A DNA stretch of 64,000 nucleotides from Sphaerisporangium krabiense (GCF_014200435.1 NZ_JACHBR010000002.1:1495001-1559000); one strand, 5' to 3'. Counted from the stretch's first letter, positions 26,929-34,930 are shown. Made by a program: numbers and translations. Notes: generated by a model from the sequence alone, not told the origin.

Positions 26929-27027
26929 GCGCGCGCCCGGAAAACCCGGTGACAGCGAGCGCGCCGGGCCGGGATCATGGCGCTGCGCGGGCCGGGGGCG
27001 GCCCGCCGTATCCGCTGGAGGATCCTC

Positions 27028-27426
27028 ATGGCCACCTACACGACCGTTCCGGAACTGCTGCCGCCGCCGGGATACGCGCACGCCGCCGTGGTGGAGGCGG
27101 GGGAGCGGCTGGCGTTCATGGCCGGGGCCGTCCCACTGGACGCCGAGGGCGGGCTCGTCGGGGAGGGCGACCCGGCCGCGCAGGCCCGGCAGGTGCTCGC
27201 CAACCTGGAGACCGCCCTGCTCGCCGTCGGCAGCGGCCTGCGGCACGTCGTCGCCAGCACGGTGTACGTCGCCACCACCCGGCAGGAGGACCTGTCCGCC
27301 GTGTGGGAGGTCGTCCGCGCGTCGGAGCTGTCGGCGGGCCCGCACACCTCCACGCTGCTCGGCGTGTCCCTGCTCGGCTACCCCGGTCAGATCGTCGAGG
27401 TCACCGCCACCGCCGTCGTCCCGTGA
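27028..27426 (+). CDS. RidA (YjgF/YER057c) family protein
   Basis: 132 residues from the ATG at 27028 (GGAGGA 5 nt upstream). It has the Rid order: AGAVPLDAEGGLVGEGDPAAQARQVLANLE, then VVASTVYVAT and the C-terminal VEVTATAVV. RidA deaminates reactive enamine/imine intermediates from PLP enzymes. The conserved Arg of true RidA (near residue 105 in IPARS) is not obvious here, where AGPHTSTLLGVSLLGYPG is found, so it is probably a divergent Rid subgroup with an unknown substrate. Confidence 0.85.
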   Translation: MATYTTVPELLPPPGYAHAAVVEAGERLAFMAGAVPLDAEGGLVGEGDPAAQARQVLANLETALLAVGSGLRHVVASTVYVATTRQEDLSAVWEVVRASELSAGPHTSTLLGVSLLGYPGQIVEVTATAVVP

Positions 27427-27503
27427 GCCGCGTACCGGGCATTCCCGACGATCCCGGCGTGGTTCCCGCGCCGCGACGGCCCCGCCGCGTCTAGCATTCA
27501 GTC

Positions 27504-27986
27504 ATGGGTGGCATTGGCTTGCCGGAGCTTCTGATACTTCTGGTCGTCGGCGTCGTGGTCGTCGGGCTCTTCGCCGCCCTGACGCGCCGGGGCGCCAAGG
27601 CCCCGGGACCGTCGTACGTGTCGGCCTGGCAGGGCGGCGTCACGCCTCCCCAACCCGGCGACCTGCAGGGCCAGGTGTACGCGCTGGTCGCGCAGGGGAA
27701 GAAGATCCCGGCGATCAAGCTGGTCCGCGAGCACACCGGCCTCGGCCTCGCCGACGCCAAGGCGTACGTCGACGCGCTCGCCGCGAGCCGTCCCGTCCCG
27801 CCCGCGGTCGCCCGCAAGCTGGCCCCGCCGCGCCAGGCCGCCGTCCCGGCGCCGCCCCGGGAGGATCTGGCCACCCGGGTGCGGGCTCTGAAGGCGGACG
27901 GCCGCGCCGAGCAGGCCGTGTACCTGGTGCGCGGTGAGACCGGGATGGGCCGGCAGGAGGCCGAGGCGTTCGTCCAGCAGCTCTGA
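27504..27986 (+). CDS. Membrane-anchored protein with two L7/L12-like C-terminal motifs
   Basis: 160 residues. A membrane helix (LPELLILLVVGVVVVGLFAA, about 6-26) is followed by two copies of the helix pair found in the ribosomal L7/L12 C-terminal domain: KIPAIKLVREHTGLGLADAK (near 69-88) and RAEQAVYLVRGETGMGRQEA (near 134-153). A Pro-rich linker joins them. In ribosomal L7/L12 this surface contacts translation GTPases. Membrane tethering suggests the fold has been reused; function unknown. Confidence 0.78.
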   Translation: MGGIGLPELLILLVVGVVVVGLFAALTRRGAKAPGPSYVSAWQGGVTPPQPGDLQGQVYALVAQGKKIPAIKLVREHTGLGLADAKAYVDALAASRPVPPAVARKLAPPRQAAVPAPPREDLATRVRALKADGRAEQAVYLVRGETGMGRQEAEAFVQQL

Positions 27987-28040
27987 CCCGCGTCCGGTGC
28001 CTTGCCGTCGCCCTCGGCCGGGCGCTACGGAGACGCGGCC

Positions 28041-29069
28041 TCAGCCGGCCCGCGGCGTGCCCGGATCCGGGGCGTCCGGGCGCAGCCCCTCCAGCACCGC
28101 GTAGGCGGGGTTGCCCCGGGCCGCGTGGCGCACCTCGCGCGCCGTCGAGGCCACGTACGCCTGTCCGGTGACGATCGAGGAGTGGCCGAGCAGCTCCATG
28201 AGCTCGTGCGCCGAGGCCCCGCGCTCGGCCAGGCGCGTGGCGAACTCGTGCCGCAGCGCGTGCACCAGCGTCCCCTTCTGCACGCGGTCGTGGATCCCCG
28301 CGTACCGGTAGCACTGGCGCACCAGGTACTGCAGCCCGCCGCGCCGCAGCGGCTCGTTGCGCAGGTCCACCAGCAGCGGCGCCGACCGGGGCAGCGTCGT
28401 GAGCCCGAACCGGGTGAGGCGGCTGGCCAGGTAGGCGTCGATCAGGTGCTCGATCGGCGGCTCGATGGGCAGCGACCGCGCCTTGCCGCCCTTGCCGACG
28501 ACCTGGACGCGCCGGTCGCCCTGCGCGCCGCCGATCGAGCCGAGCGTCAGGCCGAGCAGCTCCGCCGAGCGCATGCCGGTGACCAGCGCCAGCGCCAGCA
28601 CGACCAGGTCGCGCTCCACCCAGGGGTCACGGGCCTCGCGGGCGCCCGCCGCGATGCGCTCCAGCAGCGTCGCCGACGCCGTCCCGTCGCCGAGCAGCGG
28701 CTTGGGCGCCTTGGCGGGCTGCTTGGGGCGGGGGACCGCCGCCATGGGGTTGCCCTCCAGCATGCCCTCGGCCACGCAGAAGGTGAGGAACTGGTTCCAG
28801 GCGCTCCACGCGCGGTTGACGCTGGCGGGCGAGCGCGGCTCGGCGAAGTCGGCGAACGCCGCCCGCACCAGGCGTCCGCCCAGCGAACGGACCTCCAGGT
28901 CCTCCACCGGGACTCCCGCCACGCCGGCCGCCGCCAGCGCCACCAGGCGCAGGTCGCGCTCGTACCCGGCGAGGGTGTGCGGCGACAGCTTCTTGGCGCG
29001 CAGCGACGACAGGAACTCGGCCACGGCCTCGGGCACGCGCATCAGCACCAAGGGGATACCTTCACCCAC
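28041..29069 (-). CDS. Tyrosine recombinase/integrase (second of two)
   Basis: 342 residues from the GTG at 29069 (GGAGG 4 nt upstream); a GTG at 29096 would add CPGCGG. Core-binding domain with VAEFLSSLRAKKLSPHTLAGYERDL is followed by the catalytic set: Arg in TGMRSAEL, Lys in VGKGGKARSLPI, HxxR in HALRHEFAT, His in LLGHSSI and Tyr in GQAYVAS. It is only distantly similar to the enzyme at 24682, so the pair is not a recent duplication. It converges on the L7/L12-like gene. Confidence 0.9.
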   Translation of the reverse strand: MGEGIPLVLMRVPEAVAEFLSSLRAKKLSPHTLAGYERDLRLVALAAAGVAGVPVEDLEVRSLGGRLVRAAFADFAEPRSPASVNRAWSAWNQFLTFCVAEGMLEGNPMAAVPRPKQPAKAPKPLLGDGTASATLLERIAAGAREARDPWVERDLVVLALALVTGMRSAELLGLTLGSIGGAQGDRRVQVVGKGGKARSLPIEPPIEHLIDAYLASRLTRFGLTTLPRSAPLLVDLRNEPLRRGGLQYLVRQCYRYAGIHDRVQKGTLVHALRHEFATRLAERGASAHELMELLGHSSIVTGQAYVASTAREVRHAARGNPAYAVLEGLRPDAPDPGTPRAG

Positions 29070-29158
29070 GACGCCTCCGCACCCCGGACATGCCACAAAG
29101 TGCTGTGATTATGCATGAAATCCGGACCGTACGGCGCCCGACACGCCGCAGCGTCCGG

Positions 29159-30493
29159 TCACGTGCCGGAGCCTCCCGGGGCGGGCGGCCGGGCGGGCGT
29201 GCCGTCCAGGGACCGCAGCCGCAGGACGAACCGGGCGCCGTGCGGGGAGTCCTCGACGCGCAGCGTCCCGCCGTGCGCCACCGCGATCTCCCGGGAGATC
29301 GCCAGGCCCAGCCCGGTCCCGGCCGGGTCGCGGCGCCGGGCGTCGTCCAGCCGGACGAACCGGTCGAACACCCGCTCGCGGTCCGCGGGCGCGATGCCGT
29401 CGCCGTCGTCCTCGACGGTGAGGACCGCCTGCCCGTCCACGGCCTCGACGCGGACGACGACCTCGCGCTCGGCGTGCCGCTGGGCGTTGCCGACGAGGTT
29501 CTCCACCACGCGCGCGAGCTGGACGCGCTGCCCGCTCACCGGGACGGGGGAGGAGGTCCGCACGCGGACCGGGACCGCGTTCACCCGTGCCCCGGTCGCC
29601 TCGGCCGCGAGCGCGGCCAGGTCCAGCCGCTCGGGCGGCACGGGGTCGGCCGCGCGCAGGCGGGCCAGCTCCAGCAGGTCGGCGACGATCGCCTCCAGCC
29701 GGTCGGTGGTCGCGAGCGCGTCGCGGAGCGCCTCGTGCGGGTCGACCTCGCCGGGGTAGGCCAGCGCCTCCTCCAGGCAGGCGCGCAGCCCCGCGAGCGG
29801 GGACCGCAGCTCGTGGGAGGCGTCGGAGGCGAACCTGCGCTGCTGCTTGACCGCCGTCTCCAGGCGGGCGAGCGTCTCGTTGGCGGTGCGCGCCAGCATG
29901 GTGATCTCGTCCCGGCCCGGCGGCAGCGGAACGCGCAGGCTCAGGTCGGTGCCGGTGATCTCCGTCATCCGCGCCGAGATGGTCTGCACCGGACGCAGGG
30001 TGCGGCCGAGCATGCTCCAGCTCGTCCATCCGACCAGGCCCACGATGGGCGCGGCGCCCACGGCGATGCCGATGTCCAGCTCGTTGGTCGAGAGGATGGA
30101 CGGCGCCGTCATCCCCGCGTAGATGACCGAGGAGCCTGATGTGGGGGTGGCGCGGATGGCCATGAGGATGACGCACCCCTGGCTCGTGCCGCACTCGGTG
30201 ATGTGCTGGAACCGGTCGTCGGGCGGCGGGCGGACCCGCGACAGCGGCGTGTGCTCCGGGGCCGCCCTGCTGGAGTTGGTCACGTGGCCGCGCGCGTCCA
30301 CGACCTGGATCAGGTCCACCGGGCGCCGCGCCGGGATCGTGTGGGGCACCGTGTCGCCGCGGACGGCCGCGCTCCACTGCCCGGCCACGCGCTGGTTGGC
30401 GTCCATGGCGTCGGCCTCGGTCTTGTACCGGATGGCGGCGGCGAGGGTGGCCCCCACCACGGCCAGGAACACGACCGACAGCGCCATCGCCAT
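29159..30493 (-). CDS. Sensor histidine kinase without adjacent response regulator
   Basis: 444 residues. TM1 (about 3-22), an extracytoplasmic sensor of about 130 residues containing the Cys pair ECGTSQGC, TM2 (about 150-170), HAMP, HisKA with the phospho-acceptor His in ASDASHELRSPLAGL, and an ATPase domain with N box ENLVGNAQRHA, G1 EDDGDGI, F box FDRFVR and G2 GTGLGLAI. The upstream frame stays open for about 105 bp without a start codon, so the ATG at 30493 is used despite lacking a ribosome site. No response regulator is found on either side. Confidence 0.88.
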   Translation of the reverse strand: MAMALSVVFLAVVGATLAAAIRYKTEADAMDANQRVAGQWSAAVRGDTVPHTIPARRPVDLIQVVDARGHVTNSSRAAPEHTPLSRVRPPPDDRFQHITECGTSQGCVILMAIRATPTSGSSVIYAGMTAPSILSTNELDIGIAVGAAPIVGLVGWTSWSMLGRTLRPVQTISARMTEITGTDLSLRVPLPPGRDEITMLARTANETLARLETAVKQQRRFASDASHELRSPLAGLRACLEEALAYPGEVDPHEALRDALATTDRLEAIVADLLELARLRAADPVPPERLDLAALAAEATGARVNAVPVRVRTSSPVPVSGQRVQLARVVENLVGNAQRHAEREVVVRVEAVDGQAVLTVEDDGDGIAPADRERVFDRFVRLDDARRRDPAGTGLGLAISREIAVAHGGTLRVEDSPHGARFVLRLRSLDGTPARPPAPGGSGT

Positions 30494-30922
30494 CAGGGTG
30501 TAGCGGGCCCGGATCGAGGCCGGGGAAAGCGCTTTCCACCCCCTGGCGAGGACGTGGCGGCGAAGGAGCCGCGGGACGACGTTCAGGGGACGCTCCGATC
30601 AGGTGACACGGGGACGCACGGCGGTCCGGATGACGGCGGGCCCGGGACGCCGGGCCGTGCGGCGGGGACGGTATCGCGGGGACGTCCTGGCTCGGGGAAG
30701 ACGTCCGCCCCGCGCGGCCCGCGCGGGGGCCGGCGTTGTGGCCAGGAGGCGACTTGTACGCCGAGAGGGCCTCCGACCTGCTATAACGCTAGCACCAGAG
30801 GGGAATTGCTCCAGCCAAAGACTTCCCCAAGTCTCCCCGCGCCCCCCGGCCGGGGCGGGCCGCCGTCCTGCCCCGCGTGATCACGTAGCATGGCGCCCGA
30901 CCCGTCGAGCCTGGAGGGCGCC
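30494..30922. other. Long intergenic region between histidine kinase and deaminase
   Basis: About 430 bp without a convincing gene. It holds the palindrome at 30524-30537, an 8-bp GC hairpin CCCCGCGC-ggccc-GCGCGGGG (30707-30727) and an AT-rich block around 30780-30812 (CTATAACG, GGGGAATTGC) that could carry promoters for both directions. No response-regulator remnant is recognised. Confidence 0.45.
30524..30537. promoter_or_regulatory. LacI-type operator upstream of the histidine kinase
   Basis: GGAAAGCGCTTTCC is a perfect 14-bp palindrome with the central CG of LacI family operators, 30 bp upstream of the kinase ATG. Its AAGCGCTT core recurs at 34890-34897 beside the LacI-regulated SDR. Confidence 0.6.
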
Positions 30923-31402
30923 ATGGTGAACGACATCGACCTGCGGCACCTGCGGAGGTGCGTCGAGCTCGCCGCCGAGGCGCTGGCGGAAGGGGACGAG
31001 CCGTTCGGCTCGGTCCTCGTCGCGGCGGACGGCGCGGTGCTCGCCGAGGACCACAACCGCGTGGCCGGGGGCGACCGCACCCGTCACCCGGAGTTCGCGC
31101 TGGCACGCTGGGCTGCGGCCAACCTGACCCCGGAGCGACGCGCGGCGGCGACCGTCTACACCTCGGGCGAGCACTGCCCCATGTGCGCGGCGGCGCACGG
31201 CTGGGTCGGCCTCGGCCGCATCGTCTACGCCACCTCGTCCGCGCAGCTCGCCGCGTGGCTCGCCGATATGGGCGTCCCGGCCCCGCCGGTGCGCACGCTG
31301 CCGATCGGCGAGGTGGTGCCCGGCGCGGTCACCGACGGGCCCGTCCCCGAGCTGGCCGAGCGGGTGCGCGAGCTGCACCGCCGCTTCCACCGCGCCGGCT
31401 GA
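30923..31402 (+). CDS. Cytidine/deoxycytidylate deaminase-fold nucleoside deaminase
   Basis: 159 residues from the ATG at 30923 (GGAGGG 4 nt upstream). The zinc site is visible as HPEFA (in place of HAE) and GEHCPMCAAA (CxxC), near residues 52 and 84. ELAAEALAEGDEPFGSVLV is the typical N-terminus of guanine or tRNA-adenosine-like deaminases. The substrate is unclear; lack of neighbours in purine salvage gives no help. Confidence 0.85.
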   Translation: MVNDIDLRHLRRCVELAAEALAEGDEPFGSVLVAADGAVLAEDHNRVAGGDRTRHPEFALARWAAANLTPERRAAATVYTSGEHCPMCAAAHGWVGLGRIVYATSSAQLAAWLADMGVPAPPVRTLPIGEVVPGAVTDGPVPELAERVRELHRRFHRAG

Positions 31403-31441
31403 TCGCCGGGCCGGGCGTCCCCGCCCCGGCGTCCGTGAGGA

Positions 31442-32143
31442 TCAGACGGGCTGGCCGATGGGCCGCACGACCATGGTGTTGACGTCCACGCCGCGCGGCT
31501 GGGTGATCGCCCAGACGAGGGACTCGGCGAGCTGGTCCGCCGTCAGCAGCGAGCCGTCGGGCGGTCCGCCCAGGCCGTCCCAGAAGGGGGTCTCCACGCG
31601 CCCCGGGGCGATCAGCGTGACGCCCACGCCGTCGGCGGTGACCATGCGGCGGGTGTTCTCGGCGAGGCCGGTGACCGCCCACTTGGTGGCCCCGTAGAGG
31701 TTGCCGGGGGTGTTGACGAAGCCCGCGACGCTGCCGATGAGGACGATGCGCCCGCCGGTCTCCTTCAGCGCGGGCAGGGCGGCCCTGATGAGCAGCGCGG
31801 GACCGAGGACGTTGGTGAGGATCATCTCGCGCCAGCGGGCGGGGTCGCCGTCGCCGAGGGTGTCGTGGCTGGCGAGGCCGGCGTTGGCGACGGCGGTGTC
31901 CAGCCGCCCGAACTCTTTGACGGTGGACTCGACGGCCGCGGTGACGGCCGCGTCGTCGGAGGCGTCCCCGGGGAGGGTCAGCAGGCCGGGCGGGTCGCCG
32001 AGCCCGGCGGCGAACCGGGTGAGACGGTCGCGGTCACGGCCGGTGACCGCGACGCGGTGGCCCCGGTCGAGCAGGAGCCGGGCCGCGGCCGCCCCGATGC
32101 CGCTGGAACCACCGGTGATCAAGGTGACAGGGGAGTCGGTCAT
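31442..32143 (-). CDS. SDR family oxidoreductase
   Basis: 233 residues from the ATG at 32143. Cofactor motif TGGSSGIG near residue 10, ANAGL in place of NNAG, and the catalytic Ser/YGATK set in LIGSVAGFVNTPGNLYGATK. The promoter (32151-32181) is of MerR type and places the transcription start at or next to the ATG, so the message is probably leaderless. Likely an NADPH-dependent carbonyl reductase induced by stress. Confidence 0.9.
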   Translation of the reverse strand: MTDSPVTLITGGSSGIGAAAARLLLDRGHRVAVTGRDRDRLTRFAAGLGDPPGLLTLPGDASDDAAVTAAVESTVKEFGRLDTAVANAGLASHDTLGDGDPARWREMILTNVLGPALLIRAALPALKETGGRIVLIGSVAGFVNTPGNLYGATKWAVTGLAENTRRMVTADGVGVTLIAPGRVETPFWDGLGGPPDGSLLTADQLAESLVWAITQPRGVDVNTMVVRPIGQPV

Positions 32144-32150
32144 GCGCCGC

Positions 32151-32181
32151 ACCCTAGGACGTGGAGCGTGCTCCAGGTCAA
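32151..32181 (-). promoter_or_regulatory. MerR-type promoter of the SDR at 31442-32143
   Basis: On the minus strand TTGACC (32176-32181) and TAGGGT (32151-32156) are 19 bp apart, with the spacer dyad TGGAGC-ac-GCTCCA. The element begins TTGACCTGGAG, identical to the start of the one before the aldo/keto reductase at 9702. Confidence 0.68.
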
Positions 32182-32246
32182 GCGATCACCCCGGACGCGC
32201 GCGCGGTCCGGCATGTCGGCGGGCGGCCCGCGGGGCTCGGCGGCCG

Positions 32247-32286
32247 GGGTCCGCGGCGGGCCGCGTGCCGGGCCCGCCGCGGACCC
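32247..32286 (-). terminator. Strong terminator after the small secreted peptide gene
   Basis: A perfect 15-bp stem, 32247-32261 with 32272-32286, closes a 10-base loop. It begins 5 bp after the peptide stop codon. The arm reads GGGTCCGCGGCGGGC. Confidence 0.75.
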
Positions 32287-32291
32287 GCCGC

Positions 32292-32495
32292 TCAGCCGCC
32301 GGTCACGGAGAAGACGTCGACGCGCGTGTTGTTCAGGACGTCCCTGACGACGACGTCCTTCACGTTCACGTCCACGTCCACGGGGGCGGGACCGTCGGCG
32401 CGGACGGCGGACGCGGACGCCGTCGCGGCCGTGACCGCGAGGACGGCGCCACCGGCCAGGGCCGCGACGGCGAGCAACGAGGCGATCTTGCGCAT
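32292..32495 (-). CDS. Small secreted peptide, 67 residues
   Basis: The ATG at 32495 follows AGGAG. A Sec signal peptide (MRKIASLLAVAALAGGAVLA, cleavage near ASA, about residue 29) leaves a mature peptide of about 38 residues. Its core alternates hydrophobic and polar residues (VDVDVNVKDVVVRDV), a pattern favouring an amphipathic beta strand. No Cys is present, so it is not a chaplin or lantipeptide. It has its own promoter with an internal dyad and its own strong terminator. Function unknown. Confidence 0.7.
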   Translation of the reverse strand: MRKIASLLAVAALAGGAVLAVTAATASASAVRADGPAPVDVDVNVKDVVVRDVLNNTRVDVFSVTGG

Positions 32496-32548
32496 GACTG
32501 CTCCTAGGGGGGGAGGAAACGATCGGCGGCCGGGACGCCGCCGCCCCG

Positions 32549-32576
32549 AGCATACCGACGGTCACCTGACCGTCAC
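32549..32576 (-). promoter_or_regulatory. Promoter with operator dyad for the small secreted peptide
   Basis: On the minus strand GTGACG (32571-32576) and TATGCT (32549-32554) lie 16 bp apart. The perfect dyad GACGGTCA-cc-TGACCGTC (32557-32574) overlaps the -35 and spacer, so a repressor bound there would block the promoter. Confidence 0.5.
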
Positions 32577-32660
32577 TTTGCGTCAGCGATGCCTTTTCGG
32601 GGGCGTGGTGAGGCCCGGGTCCCTCCCAGGTGAAGGAATGTCCACCGGTGCGGCCGGGTC

Positions 32661-33656
32661 CTACGCGAGCATGGCCAGGGCCTTCTCCTCCTTGTCCGGG
32701 GAAAGGCCGTGCCGGGGGCGGTCGGGACGGGCGGGCGGGTCGCCCTCCGAGCGGAGCCAGTCCCAGGTGTCGGTGACGGTGTCCTCGACGGGACGGCAGG
32801 CCAGCCCGGCGGCGAGCGCGGCCGAGACGTCGCCGTCGTGCATGCCGCCGTACTCGGCGTCCTCCGGCAGCCAGATCGGCAGCTCCACCCACGGCGCGAT
32901 CCCGGCCTGCTCGATCACCTCGGCCGGGGTCCACACCAGCTCGGCGCCCGCCCCGGTCACCTGGCGCGCCGCCTCCAGCAGCCCGCCCATCGTGGCGATC
33001 CCCGCCGGGCCGACCACGTTGAAGGCGCCGCCCAGGCCGCGCGCGGCCCCGTCCAGCATCCACGCGGCGAGGTCGCGGGCGTCGACGTACTGCAGGGGAC
33101 GGCCCGGACGGCCGGGGGCCAGCACGCGCCCGCCGCGTTCGAGCCGGCGCAGCCACCACGGCAGCCGGCCGATGTCCTCGTACGGGCCGAGCACCAGCCC
33201 GGCGCGCGCCAGCAGCGCCCGGTCCCCGAACGCCGCGAGGACCGCCAGCTCGCCGCCCCGCTTGGCCGCCGCGTAGTCCTGATCCCCCTCGTCGCCGGGG
33301 TCGGCGTCGACCACCGGGGCGCTCTCGCCGGCCCCGATGGGCATCGGCCAGCGGTACACCGACCGGCTGGAGACGTACCCGTAGTGGCCGGCCCGTCCGG
33401 CGAGCAGCCCGCAGGCGTCGCGCACCACGCGCGGCGCCCCGCTCCAGGTGTCGAGGACCGCGTCCCATTCCCGGCGCCCCAGCGCGCCCCTCAGCGCCGC
33501 CGGGTCGGTCCTGTCGGCCGTGATCGTCTCGACGCCCGCGGGGGCCGTGCCGGTCACCCCGCGGTTCAGCATGGTCACCTCGTCGCCGCGCGCCAGGGCC
33601 CGTTCGACGACGGCCCGCCCCACGAAGCGGGTTCCGCCAAGGACGAGAATGTTCAT
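32661..33656 (-). CDS. NAD-dependent epimerase/dehydratase family protein
   Basis: 331 residues from the ATG at 33656 (ATG 33668 adds four). The extended-SDR Rossmann motif LVLGGTRFVGRAVV is at the N-terminus. YVSSRSVYRWP supplies the Ser, while the catalytic YxxxK is read as DYAAAKRGGE. The group resembles plant-type reductases and RNA-binding CSP41-like epimerases more than sugar-nucleotide epimerases. Substrate unknown. It stands alone, facing away from LacI. Confidence 0.88.
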   Translation of the reverse strand: MNILVLGGTRFVGRAVVERALARGDEVTMLNRGVTGTAPAGVETITADRTDPAALRGALGRREWDAVLDTWSGAPRVVRDACGLLAGRAGHYGYVSSRSVYRWPMPIGAGESAPVVDADPGDEGDQDYAAAKRGGELAVLAAFGDRALLARAGLVLGPYEDIGRLPWWLRRLERGGRVLAPGRPGRPLQYVDARDLAAWMLDGAARGLGGAFNVVGPAGIATMGGLLEAARQVTGAGAELVWTPAEVIEQAGIAPWVELPIWLPEDAEYGGMHDGDVSAALAAGLACRPVEDTVTDTWDWLRSEGDPPARPDRPRHGLSPDKEEKALAMLA

Positions 33657-33851
33657 TCCGGACGTCATACCGGCACTCTGGCCGTGGCCTCCCGCTCAGG
33701 CCAGCCGGATTCACCCAGGGCGTAGCGGCCGGCCGCGTCGCGTCCGTGAGAGCCTCGACGGCGGCGGGGCCGGGACGGCAGGATCGGCGGGACGGCGTCG
33801 TCCGGCCGGGCGCGGGTCCCGGCCGCCGTGGCGTGAGGAGTGGGAGGGGCT

Positions 33852-34853
33852 GTGGCGGGGCGGGCGACCATCTATGACGTGGCCACCGAGGCGGGCGTCA
33901 GCATCTCGACGGTGTCGCTGGCGCTCAACGCGCCGGGCCGGGTCAGCGCGGCCACCCGCCGCAAGGTGCTCGCCGCCGTGGACGCCCTGGGCTTCGTCCC
34001 CAAGCCCGACGCCGTCGCCCGCGCCCGGCGCGGCGCGGGCCGCGTCGGGGTCATCGCGCCGCACACCTCCTACGCCACCGTGGCCCGCCGCGTGAACGGC
34101 GTCCTCGCCGCCGCCGCGGCGCGCCCGGTCGAGGTCGTGCTGTACGACCAGCGGTCGGCGTCGGAGAGCACCTCCCCGTTGCTGGCGGCGCTGCCGGTGA
34201 CCGGGCGGCTGGACGGCCTGCTCGTGGTGAGCCTGCCGCTGGACGACGGCGTGGCCGCACGCCTCGTCGGCCTCGGCCTGCCCACGGTGCTGGTGGACGT
34301 GCGCCATCCGGGGTTCGACTCCGTCGGCGCGGACGACGAGGCCGGCGGCCGGCTGGTCGCCGGGCATCTGACCGGCCGCGGGCACCGGCGCCTGGGCTTC
34401 CTCGGCGAGGCGCAGCGGACCGGCGTGTACGTCTCCCCGTCCGGGCGCAGGCTCGCGGGCTTCCGCGCCGGGCTCGCCGAGGCCGGCCACGATCTCCCCG
34501 AGGACGCGGTGAGGTTCGCGCGGCACGGCGTCGCCCCGGCCGCCGAGGCCGCCGCCGCCCTGCTGTCCGGCCCGGCGCGTCCGACGGCGGTCTTCGCCGC
34601 GGACGACGTCCTCGCGGCGGGCGTGCTCAAGGCGGCGCGGGCCCTCGGGCTGCGGGTGCCGGAGGACGTGGCCGTGGCCGGGTTCGACGACGGCGAGCTG
34701 GCCGAGGCGCTGGAGCTGACCACCGTGCGGCAGCCTCTGGAGGAGTCCGGCCGCGCGGCGATGGAACGCCTGCTGCGACGCCTGGAGTCGCCCACGGCCA
34801 CGCCCCGCGACACCACCCTCGCCCTGCACCTGGTCGAACGCGCCACCACCTGA
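33852..34853 (+). CDS. LacI family transcriptional regulator
   Basis: 333 residues from the GTG at 33852 (GGAGGG 3 nt upstream). The N-terminal HTH and hinge read IYDVATEAGVSISTVSLALN with the hinge region VSAATRRKVLAAVDALGFVP. The periplasmic-binding-protein-like sensor follows (VGVIAPHTSY, GLLVVSLPL, PTAVFAADDVLAAGVLKAAR, VAVAGFDDGE). It should respond to a sugar. It lies directly upstream of an SDR gene that has two LacI-type palindromes in its promoter region. Confidence 0.94.
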   Translation: MAGRATIYDVATEAGVSISTVSLALNAPGRVSAATRRKVLAAVDALGFVPKPDAVARARRGAGRVGVIAPHTSYATVARRVNGVLAAAAARPVEVVLYDQRSASESTSPLLAALPVTGRLDGLLVVSLPLDDGVAARLVGLGLPTVLVDVRHPGFDSVGADDEAGGRLVAGHLTGRGHRRLGFLGEAQRTGVYVSPSGRRLAGFRAGLAEAGHDLPEDAVRFARHGVAPAAEAAAALLSGPARPTAVFAADDVLAAGVLKAARALGLRVPEDVAVAGFDDGELAEALELTTVRQPLEESGRAAMERLLRRLESPTATPRDTTLALHLVERATT

Positions 34854-34872
34854 GCCGCGGCCCGCCGCGCTG

Positions 34873-34897
34873 TCGAAGTGCTTCGATAAAAGCGCTT
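34873..34897. promoter_or_regulatory. Paired LacI-type operators before the SDR
   Basis: TCGAAG-tg-CTTCGA (34873-34886) has perfect 6-bp arms, and AAGCGCTT (34890-34897) is a perfect 8-bp palindrome flanked by A/T. Centres are about 14 bp apart. Both lie in the 77-bp gap after LacI, suggesting repression of the downstream SDR. Confidence 0.6.
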
Positions 34898-34930
34898 GAT
34901 TAGTGGACGGCCCCGGCGTCTGATGGAGAG

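Noticed and set aside
30600-30890. Possible response-regulator remnant upstream of the orphan histidine kinase
   Set aside because: All three minus-strand frames were read; no receiver or winged-helix motif is recognisable.
32292-32495. Chaplin or lantipeptide precursor
   Set aside because: The mature peptide lacks cysteine and no modification or export enzymes are adjacent.
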